From Trichaptum fuscoviolaceum (lineage: Eukaryota > Basidiomycota > Agaricomycetes > Hymenochaetales > Trichaptaceae): DNA of 64,000 nucleotides. The stretch covers positions 1,171,317 to 1,235,316 of the forward strand of contig CAJSYZ010000012.1 in the NCBI GenBank assembly GCA_910574455.1. The letters run 5' to 3'. Position 1 is the stretch's first letter. Every line of letters begins with the position of its first letter. A program made the translations under genes and the position numbers. The notes beneath the pieces were generated by a model, which had not been told where the DNA came from, ran no database searches, and worked only from the letters and a program-made list of their open reading frames with translations. Below, one piece after another: positions 21,926 through 34,016 of this stretch.

Positions 21926-22895
21926 ATGATGGGGGAAAGTAGACCTGTTAAGCTTGCGCTCTTGATGTGCGACACACCGGTACCAGCTGTTCTTGAGCGA
22001 CGAGGGACTTATCTTGACATTTTTCGTGACCAACTGCGCTTTTCGAACCCTCGAGTAGAATTTCCCTTTGAGCTTGATGGATATGACGTTGTAACTGCAC
22101 AAGAGTATCCTAACCTTGCTGAGGGCTATGTCGGTGTCCTTATCTCTGGCTCTGGTTTGTCTATGTATCTTATAAGCTACATCACTGGAAGCTGACATCA
22201 TTCGAGCCGCATCTGCGTACGAGGACATACCATGGATCAGCAAGCTTGTTTCTTGGGTTGCGGAGACTGCGAATAATAGGCCGGAGGTAAAGCTAATAGG
22301 TATGTGAAAGCCATATTGCATCCGTCAATATTTGAGTCTGACGGAGATGCCTTAGGCATCTGCTTCGGACACCAAATCATCGCTCGAGCTCTAGGTGGCC
22401 AGTGTGTGCCAAACAATGGAAGATGGGAGGTTGGAACAACAGAAATCGAATTGACGGAAATTGGGAAGGAGGTGTTTGAAGAGGACGGGCCCAGCATTGT
22501 ACGTGGTCATAGATTGTCTCCTACCTAATTCAAAGTTCTGAGCGTGGATGTGACAGCCAATTCAAGAAATGCACCGTGATCACGTCCCAATCGCCCCTCC
22601 CTCTTTTCATCTTTTGGGCTCGACACCTGTCTGTCCTAACCAAGGGATGATCAAAGTCTACTCAGACTCAAAGCCCATCTCCAACCCAAGCAACATTCAC
22701 ATTCTCACTGTCCAAGGCCATCCGGAATTTACGTCGGATATAGTGAACTCAATCATCGACGTACGCGAACGAAACGGCGCGATGAGCGCCGATGTCGTGA
22801 AAGATGGGAGGGAAAGAGCGGTGAAGTCGCATGAGGGCATAGGGAAAATCGGAAGGGCAATATGGAGAGTATTGGGTGTCGACGCTCCAGCATGA
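21926..22895 (+). CDS. Class I glutamine amidotransferase-like protein
   Basis: Four exons: 21926-22154, 22192-22299, 22356-22498, 22557-22895; introns 37, 56 and 58 nt; 272 aa. It matches the stand-alone GATase1 family of fungi (YLR126C-like; related to the amidotransferase part of GMP synthase). The nucleophile is the Cys of GICFGHQ, and the His-Glu of the triad is in GHPEF. The N-terminal strand is KLALLMCDT, and the loop MHRDHV is as usual for the family. The family hydrolyses glutamine or related gamma-glutamyl substrates; the natural substrate is not known. Length is normal and all key residues are present. Cytosolic by lack of signals. Confidence 0.85.
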
Positions 22896-24259
22896 CTGGA
22901 ACTAACGTAGGTGAGTAGTCAAATGCTTAGATGTGCTCATTTTATTGGTAATACGAGGCAGACTCCGTACCCTTGACATTACCTTAATTTTATTTACCAG
23001 ACGACAAGCGCAAAGATAACAGCCAGAATGACAATACAGTATGAAGATCCCCTACTGTCTATGCACTGACAATTGGTCATTTGCGCAATCTTAAGTATGC
23101 ATTACTTTGCTGAACCGTTTAAACTTATTACAGCAGGACCTACACTATTCAAAGCTTTCTTATCGGCCACGTCGGCTACGATGTGCTTCTAGTTTGCCAG
23201 CTCACAAGCAGATTCTCAAAGGGCCTTGACATACTGGACCTCGTATCTTCCGGCGTTCTCACATATGTTTCTTATTTCCGGTTTCTTCTCTGTCCGCGTG
23301 CTCTGGAATATATCGGTATCGCAAAGGCTCATTATCTGCCTCAGACTTTCAGCATCCCTCGTGCCCCACTCATCGGATATTTTTCCGGAGAAGATGATTT
23401 GCACGATCTTCGAGGCACATGTCGAAATTTCTGAGAGCAGATTCGGGAGACTTCACGGGTAGATGCCAGCCACTTGCGACTATGGGGATTCGACCCTGAT
23501 CAGCGGGCAATGACAGCTACCCAATCCAGCAGCTTTCTGTCTTTATATCTCATAGTGGTCATCCTTATTCATCGTGCCGTGGGACGTTAATATTCTCTGA
23601 ACAGCTACGGACATTCTCTCTATTGGATCATGCTTATTGGTTCGTACCTTCGCGACTGTTACTATACTTCTTTCGTTAATCACAAAACCCGGCAGATGTT
23701 AACCTTTGCGCCGGCAACGGGACTAAACTCAAGCGAATCACGTCGCATGGGCGGTGTGTAACACCTACCTTTCAAATCACCTACTATATTTACTACGTGT
23801 GTAAATACCAACCAAGTCTATCTTGGGTGGCTACCGAATTTGAAGGTCGTCCATGGTGCTCCCCGGAAAATACATGTCTGAACTCTACAATCTTGTCAAT
23901 TATGGTGTTGAACATATCTTAAAAGAAGTACTCTTCTCCCCTATCCTTATCGACGTCTCGGACTTCCATTGCTTGACCGCATATCTAAAAGATGCTTCTC
24001 ATCTTTGAACTCTCGCTTCGTACCCAAATCAAGCGCTCTCACAGCATCTCCTTTGACACCCAGCATCCGCGATTTGTTCTGTGATGCGCTGGCTTTCAAT
24101 CACCTCTCCCAATGTCTGGACGTCGCCTTGTCAGAAGGGTTTCGCGCCATGCGTGGCAGAATTTGGGACCCGCATGCCTGTACATCAGGTGCTCACCAGA
24201 GCAATAAAAGGCAAGTATTCTTGAGGAAGAAGCCTACGCTCGCCTGGTCGCCTGCGCTG
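22896..24259. other. Intergenic region, no supported gene
   Basis: About 1.4 kb. Short ORFs (for example 23226-23462, 23969-24331 on plus) lack splice context or motifs. The last part is the promoter of the chitinase. Confidence 0.4.
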
Positions 24260-24266
24260 TATAAAA
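24260..24266 (+). promoter_or_regulatory. TATA box of the 326-aa chitinase
   Basis: TATAAAA, 98 nt before the ATG at 24364, in a pyrimidine-rich leader. It is the best core promoter match in this spacer. Confidence 0.6.
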
Positions 24267-24363
24267 CAGAACTTGTGCTCGGAATCAGGAATTCCTCAGC
24301 TGCGGCTCGTGCAACCTCTACTATCATTTGAATTCCTCGACACATTCTTTCTTCTAACGCGCC

Positions 24364-25862
24364 ATGTTGTTTAAAACATTCTCTTCGATCGCCACTCTCT
24401 TTTCTGCGCTTTCTTTCATAAGTTCTGTCACCTCGGCACCTATCGTTGAGCTTGACTATTCCGCTCGTGATATTCTTGCTAGGGCTACTCCGGCAGCTCC
24501 TCATTTCGTCGTATACAGCGATGAATGGGTCTCAGGAGAAAACGGACCTCCTGCTACCTCAGCGATCAATGTGAGTAACAAATGATCAATTTGTTCGCAT
24601 TTGTTTTACTTAACAATCAATAGGGATTCAACGTTTTGTAGGATTTTAAATACTATTCGTATTCAACCGACTCAATACTTTGGATACATAGTGCCTTGTC
24701 TTTCCTTCTAACTGAGGGAGCCTTTGACCAGGCTGAAGAATGGGTTGCAATTGGCGCTGATGCTCGAAACACGATCAAGTCACAGTACGCCGCGGCAGGG
24801 ATCAAACTCATAGTCTCTGTATTTGGTTCCACGGATGCCCCGACCTCAACGGGCGCTGATCCGGTGTCGACCGCTAACACAATGGCGGCCTGGGTGAAGC
24901 AATACAACCTTGACGGCATTGACGTCGACTATGAGGTGAACTCGGTGTTCTCCGCGAGTTGTTACGAAAAATATTGACTTGGTCTTGTGACAGGACTTCA
25001 ACGCCATCAATGCGGGCGACGGAAAAGCCGAAGCTTGGTTGACGACCTTCACCCAGCAACTTCGGACTCAGCTTCCTCAGGGGCAATACATCCTCACGCA
25101 TGCTCGTAGGTCGCACGATAGCTGCCTATTTTTATCAGAATACAGACGAGTCTTCTTCTTTTAGCTGTCGCTCCGTGGTTCTCGCCAGGAAAGTTTGGTG
25201 GTGGAGGTACGTCATATACTTGCTCAAGAAGATTTCTCGGATGAACCCTTATCTCATAAACCTGAATAGCCTACCTTACCGTAAACAAGAACGTTGGCAG
25301 CCTTATTGACTGGGTGAGTCGGCCCCGAGTATGTCTCTCACGCTCAATCATTAAAGTATCTTCTAGTACAACGTTCAGGTAAATAATAGCACTCCTGTTT
25401 CAATCGTACTCTAGAGTTCTGACGCTATGGTCTGAAATGTATTCAGTTTTATAACCGTAAGCTCTTCCTCACAGCTCATGATTAAACTTCCTGCTGATCT
25501 TTGGCTTTAGAGGGTACAAATGAATATACGACCTGTGCCGGCCTCCTGACTACCTCCTCAAGCACATGGCCCAACTCGGCTCTCTTCCAAATCGCCGCAT
25601 CCGGTGTATCCCTCGACAAGCTCGTTATCGGCAAGCCTGGGACTGCCAGCGACGCAAGTAATGGCTTCATGTCCCCATCGACTCTCGCTGGGTGTGTCTC
25701 TCAAGCGAAATCTCAGGGGTGGGACGGAGGCGTGATGTCTTGGGAGGTTTGTCGCTCTAATCACACTCTCTGACTGCCAATAGTTTCTGATGGTCCTTGT
25801 AGTTCCCAGATGCGGCAGCCTCTTGGATCTCCACAGTTCGTGGACAGTCGTGGCCCGTCTAA
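24364..25862 (+). CDS. GH18 chitinase, secreted, 326 aa
   Basis: Ten exons: 24364-24570, 24624-24637, 24692-24935, 24994-25105, 25165-25206, 25270-25313, 25367-25378, 25447-25456, 25511-25746, 25803-25862. Three are microexons of 14, 12 and 10 nt; each is needed to restore the family sequence (GFNVF, YNVQ, FYNQ). The signal peptide is residues 1-25 (TLFSALSFISSVTSA). The GH18 catalytic motif D-x-x-D-x-D-x-E reads DGIDVDYE at about 153-160, with the Glu as acid/base. Downstream WYNVQFYN and MSWEF are typical of the small fungal endochitinase group. No carbohydrate-binding module. It probably hydrolyses chitin in cell-wall remodelling or nutrition. A second GH18 gene follows 1.4 kb downstream but is of a different subgroup. 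Confidence 0.88.
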
Positions 25863-27234
25863 TTTCCTTCAGCACTACTGAAGCGCTGCGTCAAGCCACC
25901 ACTCCATTCTCGAGGATAATTTCCTCCTATTTAATTATAAACGGGCCTTTCTCATGCTTTTGGGTAATTTGTCCTTTATTTTTCGTTCCTTTCAACCCAC
26001 TTCATGGTGCCATATGCTTTCGGTTGCGATCGATTTACAAATTATTTGCCGCTTCTTCCCCCCACGATCTGACACCTCCGTGTATAATTATCATCCCAAT
26101 CGACGCCTTTTGTTCTAGTACTAAATTCTTAGAAAGTAAAAGGATTCGAGGAAAAATATCAAAGTGTGCCTATTTCCTATTTTAGTCAAGAGCTGGATGG
26201 TCCCACGCTCCTGAATACAACTTGACAAGCAACCACACGCATCGTCTGCTTCCTGCATTTAACCTCCTTCTTCGACAACGAAAATCACTATAAATGTCTC
26301 TTCTCAACGTTTGGGCAGTGCAATCGGAGAAGCTCGCTTATCGCTTAATTGATAAAGCCAGATATCATTGAACTTTAGACGCTCAGGCTTTGGCCACGCT
26401 GGCTATCGTCAGACGGGCTAATCGGCGGTACAAATGACTCGGAATAGCGCAGATCTTCTGTCGACCATATGTCTTCCTTTTTCTCGATGAAAATCTCCGG
26501 GAATTGCGCTCTAGAGCAGCCCGGTCCCGGCCACGTCACATCTCGACTATGTCTCCTAGCTCAATGTCTTCTAACTTTCGCCAGCCTTGTGCAACGACAG
26601 TCATGGGGTCTGGTCTGTCTACCGATTATATACCTCTCCAAAGTATAGTAACTGACATACTCTCTGAAAATGAAGGTCCTTGTGCATGTATTTGTCGAAG
26701 CAATGGACTTGTCTAGACATGTACTGAAGATATTTATCTCAGTAAGGCCAAGAAGTCGACAAACAAAGCTTTATTGTGATTGCAACCGGTATCGCACAAG
26801 AACTATGCGGCAAATCTCAGGTATCATACGAGCTGCTTTGCTGTCCGTCCGCATGGGCTCTGGCTCTTCTTTGTGTTTCGTGGCTCGCTGCATTACATGG
26901 CTGTCTCTCCAAGCTATCGATTTTCAGAAAGAAGCACCCTATGGCCATCAAGATTCGCTACTCACGGTGCACATTTCCTGAAGAGTAGGTGGCAAAAGGT
27001 CGTGCACTGGTTGGCTGGCTAGGTGCACGAAGAACAAGAATGCGCGATAAAGAGGGAGGCTACCCACCTCATCCGTATGCCCCAGGCTGACACTCGACGG
27101 CCCGCCGCATTAAAGCTACCGATACGCTTCCTCCTCATTGTCTGGTCATTGACTCTTGCAAATCCAGAAGCTCTTCGAACTGCTTTATTCTGCTTTCCTG
27201 TCTTTACCCTTTCATTCGTTGTTGTCTTCCCGCT
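25863..27234. other. Intergenic region between two chitinase genes
   Basis: No supported gene. Several open frames of 60-100 codons on plus have no splice sites or family motifs. The last 150 bp are pyrimidine-rich, as expected of the following promoter. Confidence 0.4.
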
Positions 27235-29826
27235 ATGTTTTTAAATAACTGCTTTACTCGATTTCTCTCAGTTGCTATTCTAGCATCTGAGTTTGCTTCT
27301 ATCTCTTTGGCTTCGGTCATTGAGAACCTTGACAAACGTGCGGGTACGAAGGTTCAAGCCGCGTATTTCACCAATTGGTATGTGTCGTCATAACGTTCTT
27401 CTTTTACTCCAGCTTATGTCTTGCTTATTTGAAGGGGCATCTATGGCGCCAACTTTCGTGAGTTGTGAATTGTGTTGTAACGTCCCAAGCATCCGACTAA
27501 CATTCACTAGAACCCACTGATATTAATCCTGGGCCGTTGACTCATATTCTTTACGCCTTCGCTGATGTACAATCGGATGGAACGATTGTACTCACAGATT
27601 CTTATGCTGACGAACAAGTGAGTATAGCACACTGATTTAGTCTTCGACTGATGCCATTTTTAACTTTGTGTAAACTCTAATCTATCAGAAACATTTCCCG
27701 GGTGACTCATGGGATGAACCAGGGAACAACCTCTACGGGTGCCTGAAGCAGGTACGATTCTCATCTAATTCTAGTTCCTTTGTCACTGATTGATATTACT
27801 CTCACACCACTAGCTCTATCTTCTTAAGCTTGCGCATCGGTATGGTGTATCGTACCACAATCGCCTTTGCTGGTCTCTAACGAGTCCCGCATCGCGGTTA
27901 TAGGAACTTGAAGGTCCTTCTTTCCATTGGAGGATGGACCTACTCTCAAGATGGACACTTCAATTTTGTCACTGACTCGACCGCACGGTCGACGTTTGTG
28001 TCTAGCGCTGTCCAATTAATCAAAGACTATGGTTTCGATGGAATGTACGCAAAACTCTCAAAGTTATACATTCCAGTGTGACTGCTGATATCTCTATTCA
28101 ACTTCTTCGTAGTGATATAGACTTCGAATATCCGTCCAGTACCGACCAAGGACAAGGCTTTGCGAATCTTCTCACCTCACTACGCACCAGTTTCAATCAG
28201 TTAGCCACCCAGAACGGCGATACCGTTCCGTACCAACTCACGGCAAGTCCCCATATAGCACACACTGGTATGATGCCATAGACAAACATTTCATTTCACC
28301 AGGCTGCAGTAGCTGCGGGGTCCGCGAACTATGCAAATCTAGCTGTCTCGCAAATGAACAGCGCATTAACCTATTGGAACCTTATGGTGGATCGTTTGGA
28401 CCTACTGTTGTCATCACTAATCTCATGAAACAATGTCTCTAGGCATACGACTATGCAGGTTCTTGGCTTAACTTCGTACGTCGCTTCATTCTCGTATCCG
28501 TTTTTGCTCTCAATGTGTCAGCAGACGGACAACCAAGCAAATGTCTATGGTGGGGTGAGGACGAATGTAAGTACGGATGCCGCAGTCAAGTGGTATCTAG
28601 CGAATGGAGCTACTGCGGGGAAGATCAACATGGGTAATCTACGTTTGCTGTCTCAATTAAAGAAGGATGATTAATCGTACTTTAGGCATCCCTCTCTACG
28701 GACACGCTTTTGAGGACACAACAGGACTTGGCCAGACATACAACGGTGTAAGTCTACTTCACTTATATACGCTGACTTCACACCCTAATGTTTTTACGAT
28801 TAGATTGGACCTGGAACTATCCAAGCAGGCATCTATTCCTACTCTGCCCTTCCTCTTGCTGGAGCAACGGTGTTTGAAAACACTACGGATATCTCTAGCT
28901 ACTCGTATGATGCGTCCAAGAAGGAGCTTGTATCTTATGACACCCCGAACATCGCAACTTTGAAGGCCCAGTATGTAGTGTCTAAAGGTTTGGCTGGGCA
29001 GATGTTCTGGGACGTAAGTGAAAAGGTTCTCCACGTAGACTTCGCGTCGAACTCACCCTTCACGTTACAACGTGTAGTTATCGACAGATAAAACCGGGTC
29101 GGAGTCCCTTGTCACTACCACAGCGAATGTGTTTGGTTCTCTCGACCAGACCCAGGTACAAGAGCTGTTATTCCTCCGAAAACGAGCACGTCGGCTGACC
29201 ATGTCCTTTTGTTCACCTTAGAACCACATTAAGTGAGTGTTACGCACATGCAGACCACAGTGCTGAAAGTGCTGATGAAGTATTCTTCAAGCTACCCTGA
29301 TAGCAAATGGGACAATATTCGCAATAACATGGGCCAGAGTTCCATCCCCTCGAGCTCAGCGCCTTCGACAAGCAATCCAGCAACTACGTCCAGTCCAGCC
29401 ACCTCGAGCAAGCCAGCTTCCTCTTCCACCTCCAGTTCGGCCAGTTCGACGCCTTCCAGCCCAGCCACTTCTTGTGGTGGCGTAGCAGCTTGGAACTCGG
29501 CGGTGAGCTAGGATTTAAATATAGAAACGGGCCTCTTTTTGACAGGTCATGTAGGTTGCTTACAATGGTGGTGCCCAAGTCTCATATAGTGGGTACAATA
29601 GGCTCTATGGCGGACAAGTCTCCACTAACTCAATTCTCTTAGCTGGTCATCTCTGGACTGCAAAGTGGTGGACAGAGAACGATACTCCGGGAGGAGCAGG
29701 CAAGTCCCCGATCTCAAGCCAAATAATTCAATTATTATAACTTTTCTCTTCGTTTTAGCTGGTGTCTGGACCGATGACGGGGCTTGCACAGGTACTAAAC
29801 GCCGCTCGGCGCACTTCAAACTCTAG
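27235..29826 (+). CDS. GH18 chitinase with C-terminal CBM5 chitin-binding domain, 530 aa
   Basis: Eighteen exons: 27235-27377, 27435-27457, 27511-27617, 27689-27751, 27814-27839, 27904-28044, 28113-28242, 28303-28386, 28443-28475, 28522-28633, 28686-28747, 28804-29013, 29078-29155, 29222-29232, 29292-29502, 29555-29588, 29643-29699, 29759-29826. One exon is 11 nt. Two introns (28243-28302, 29700-29758) are GC-AG. Signal peptide about 1-28, then a KR processing-like site. The chitinase core begins [19 protein letters not shown] and the catalytic GIDIDFEYP follow, then GIPLYGHAF and GQMFWD. A Ser/Thr/Pro linker (about 420-455) leads to a CBM5 module ([26 protein letters not shown]). The protein ends with a short basic tail. 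Secreted hydrolysis of chitin is expected, with binding to insoluble polymer through CBM5. Confidence 0.88.
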
Positions 29827-30103
29827 GAAACAAGGCGACGTCCTGAGATCTGCAGCGAAGCCCTTGAATGATTACACATTCTTTTCATATATCTCATTCC
29901 TTTGACATTACCACAATCTCTTTGAAAACATTCCTTTTTACTCACTCTCTTTTCAGATCAATCATTCCAATGGTCATCGCAACAGAAAGTCATGACTTTT
30001 GCCGTCTACAACTAGTAAATGTGTATCATTCAGAAATTAGTGAACTGTACAAATGCAAGTGACCAAAGCAAAGGAACATAAACTATACGAGAATGCAACA
30101 TAT

Positions 30104-33100
30104 CTACAGATATAAAGAAGAGCAGAAGATGACCGAATTTGGACGTTCTAGCATCTCGGATGATTTTTCGAACTTTTCTTGAAGCTCCTTGTTGCCGATG
30201 ACCGTAGCTGCTTGCGTCATCTGGCGGATCAACTCTTGTAATCGTCGAAATACTCGGATGACACTCCCTTCAAATTGATCGGTTAACTGTCAATGTGGTC
30301 AATCAGCAAATTCATTATAAGGGATCTCATTTATGTCTACCTTGCAAATGTCGGAAAACGATGCACCTCGACACCATTGGATAACAGCATCCATCAACTC
30401 GACCTTGAAGGATTGGACATAATCATCCTCTTTGACGGGCAGCTTCGACTCTACTGCGACCTTCGCTATTCTTCGTGCGATCTCTTGCATGACGCGAAGG
30501 GGTGCAGCTAACTCTTCCTTAAGCTTCGTCGTCTGTTCACTCTGTTGATAAAATTTTATTAGAAATTCAAATGAGAAAATGTCAGTAAACAAACCTTCTC
30601 GGTAAAGACAAAACAGCTGAGTAAAGCTGCGCATTGTTCGGGTGATAGTGAATTGAAGACACCATTGAAAATCAACTCTGTTAACAGCAGCTCATCTCCT
30701 GAACTGATCTCGCAAGCAACTCGACCCTTCATATCAACAATGTCCGCTGATGTCGTAAATCCTAATCTCCGTAAAACGCGTTTTCGTGATTTCAATTCTT
30801 CCATCTGCAAGACATCGTAGGTGGCCTGGACGCGCTTCTTCAAATCACGTATCTGAGTCTGGCATTGCTGCTTCTCAGCGTATAGGCTGTACAACTCTGG
30901 TAGACGAGGGTCCTTATGGAGCGGGCTGGCGAACATTTTATTCTCCATAACCTCGATTTTCTAGAGCCTAGAGTAAGAAAAACGCCGGGTGCCCTGAAAA
31001 TAAAAACCGACCTTTATGAGCTGTTTGAATTTTTCGTCCTTTATTCCCATGTTCTGTATCGGGTCCAGGAGCGTAATGCCATCCGGGAATCGTCGATGCA
31101 CTTCGAGCACGCTCTTCCAGACGGTTTCCCTCGCCTGTAGCGGCCGCAGATCTTTCGGTAAGAATATTCGAATTAAGCTTATCCCTTCAACCGTCGATAA
31201 TAGGACTGGAACCACGAGAGGCTCGCCCTTCTGTCCTGGTTTGCATGGTTTTACACCTCCTGGTGTCGGCGTTGTGGTATTTCGGTCTTTCGGAACACTA
31301 GATCCGGAAGCACAATTCAAAAGTACGTCAACAATATACTGTTCATGAGGTGGTAATTCTTCGTCTTTAGGCATGGGACGGTTCTAACACTTGATATAAA
31401 CCATGGCACGCCTGAGAAAGGAAGGGTATGGACGTACTTTAGGTGGAAGGCGCTTTTGATAGTTGATGATGACGCCCCATCCGAAGTCGAGGTCTTGATA
31501 TTTGATTTTGACCAATCGACCGGGTTGAAGGAATGGAAGGCTGTATGTTGGGTGAGTGATAACATCTCGAAAGTCTTGTTTCATTTGTTCCAGTTGTTGT
31601 CGATAATCGTAATACTCGCCAACAAGGTCTTCATCCGCGATCTTGAAAGTTGATTTCTTCGCTTCAGCCTTCTTTAGCTCTGTAAACGAGGAATCAGATG
31701 TTCGTGTACCATGAGAAGCACGATTGACTCACCTTCCTCCAATGTGGGAACGTTGGCCTGGCTTTGGAACTGGAAGAAACACCGCTCAAGCATGAACTCA
31801 GGGCTGATACCTTCCACCTTCATCAAGTTGAGAACCATGTTATATCCAAGATGGAATGCCGAGTCGAGACGATCGGCCTCGCCCTTAATCATGTTTTTTG
31901 CCGCCGCAGGCTCGAGTTTTTCGTCGCACATCATTATTACTACACCGCGATCATCCAGTCCTCTCCGCCCTGCGCGGCCTGACATTTGAATATACTCTCC
32001 AGACGAAAGATTGCGGAACTCTTGTCCGTCGAACTTGCGCACGTTGGTGAATACAACAGTCTTAGCAGGCATGTTCAACCCGATGGAGAACGTTTCAGTT
32101 GCAAATAGGACCTTGATCAGACCTTCCTGAAAGAGAATTTCGATAACTTCTTTCAAGATTGGGAGTAGACCACCGTGATGAATGCCAATGCCGCGCTTAA
32201 GGAGTGGAAGGATGTTCGATATTTGAGGTAGCTGTCGATCGTCAGGCGAGAGGTTCTCGATAGCATTGGTGAAGATGTTTGTTATCAGATCCTGTTCTTC
32301 GGCAGAGTTAAATTCAAGTTTCGACATGTTGAGAGCTAGCCCTTCACATTCACGCTTGCTGAAAGCGAAGACGATAACAGGGTTGAAGTTTTTGAGCATG
32401 ATCATCTTGATGATTTTTGAGATATCAGATGGTCCTGATAAAGTCTATTAGGGTGAATATATCATTCTCGTATATCTGGATCACAGACCTTTCTTTTCCC
32501 CGCCTTTCTTTGTCTTGCCTTTCCTTCCTTTTCCGGCTTTCGGGTCAGCAGGATCATCCCCTTGCCTCTCCGCAAGCATGCCCATTGCCTTCGTGAAATT
32601 GTCCTCTCGAAATTCACTTTTCTCATTCACGACGAGATAGATCCCCTCGCCGCCTGCTGGGAAAAGATAGTGCTGAAGTGGAGTCGGCCGGAAATCCGTG
32701 TAGACTACGTGACAGGGTTGTTCATGTGACTTGCATATCCACTCCGCGAACTGCATAGCATTCGGGATAGTAGCAGAGAGGAAGACGTAGCGAACGGAAT
32801 GAGGGAGGAGGATGATTGTCTCTTCCCAAACAACACCTCGTTCTTTATCACGCATGTAGTGAATTTCATCGAAGATGACCCATGCGACCTCACGCATAAT
32901 TTCCGAACCTCGATAGAGCATCGACCGTAAAATCTGATAGTTTGTGAGTAACAACATGAGGTTCGTAACGGAATCATACCTCGGTCGTCATCACGAGGCA
33001 TGTTGCAGTCGGATTAATAGTGACATCTCCCGTCATCAAACCGACATCCCCGAACTCTGCAGCCATTTCTCGATATTTTTGATTGCTCAACGCCTGCAGA

Positions 33101-33780
33101 TTTTGTTTAAAGTTCAAACAGTTATGTAGGAAAAATCCAAAGTATATTCGAACCTTAATTGGACTCGTATAGATTACACGTTGCTTATTTTGAAGACACT
33201 GAGCTATGGCATACTCGGCAACAACGGTCTTTCCGGCACTTGTGTGGGCTGATACGAGTACACTCTCGTTCCTTTGGATAGCATGCACCGATACTTGTTG
33301 AAACGGATCGAGGGTGAATTTGTACTCCCGAGCAGGTTTCGCTGGAGGAACATGATTGGAGATTGGAATGTAGTTGTAGCCTGGAGGTACGGCAACTTGG
33401 TGTCGCACCTGATGCCTCAGCTCCAGCTTTGAACCTGCCTCAACGGAGCCTGTCAAGCCAGCACTCGCTGCCACTTCGCGTTTTGCCTCAATCTCGACTT
33501 CATCGACAACCAGAGGATTAGGTGAAGCCATTCGAGGTTTCTTTTGCGCGGGATGCATTTGTATGTCTTCTTCCGCATTGCCGTTAACCTTTTCTGCACC
33601 GTTCATTGAAGGTCCACTATCGCCATCTTCAACCCTGCGCTTTCGACGACTATCACTCGCAGCTTGGCCCTTTTCGACTTCCATAGATTCGTCAACATCT
33701 CCATCTGCGTCTTCGTCCGTATCTGCGTCTTCATCATGCCGCTTGTCGTCAAGAAATGAGAAAAGATCGTTTGAATTCAT
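30104..33780 (-). CDS. MTR4: Exosome-associated RNA helicase MTR4
   Basis: Nine exons: 33780-33154, 33093-32980, 32933-32489, 32434-31733, 31679-31438, 31383-31012, 30960-30595, 30541-30341, 30286-30104; introns 46-65 nt; 1083 aa, close to yeast Mtr4. After a disordered acidic and basic N-terminus come Walker A AHTSAGKT (178-185), the box DEIH (269-272; [11 protein letters not shown]), SATIPN, the RecA2 motifs ([23 protein letters not shown]), the arch/KOW region and a C-terminal helical domain ending SLYL as in known Mtr4 proteins. It unwinds RNA for the nuclear exosome in TRAMP-type complexes. The signature matches MTR4 rather than SKI2 ([18 protein letters not shown]). It is divergent from the eIF3l gene, with 236 bp between the start codons. 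Confidence 0.95.
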
Positions 33781-34016
33781 GACCAGCGGAGAACGAGAAG
33801 ACCAAATTTCAGTAAATCAAAATATTATATGCTGCCACTGGCAGGCCTTCAAAGTTTAAACTTGAATACAGAAAAAGGTTAATATTCTCACGCCTTTCAG
33901 GCTGCCGGATTTTTTTGACAAACTCAAATCTCACTCCGTTGAACAACTTGAAGCTATAGCGAAGGCTTAAGGTCGTACCTGGAGCTCTTCAATAAAGAAA
34001 GCCTCAACACACCAAA
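33781..34016. promoter_or_regulatory. Shared promoter between MTR4 and eIF3l
   Basis: 236 bp between divergent ATGs of two housekeeping genes. No TATA box is evident on either side. The palindrome-like TGCCACTGGCA lies at 33833-33843; the same word recurs in repeat-rich spacers elsewhere in the window. Confidence 0.55.

Noticed and set aside
25863..27234. A third chitinase or other gene between the two GH18 genes
   Set aside because: Open frames are short, unspliced and without GH18 motifs.
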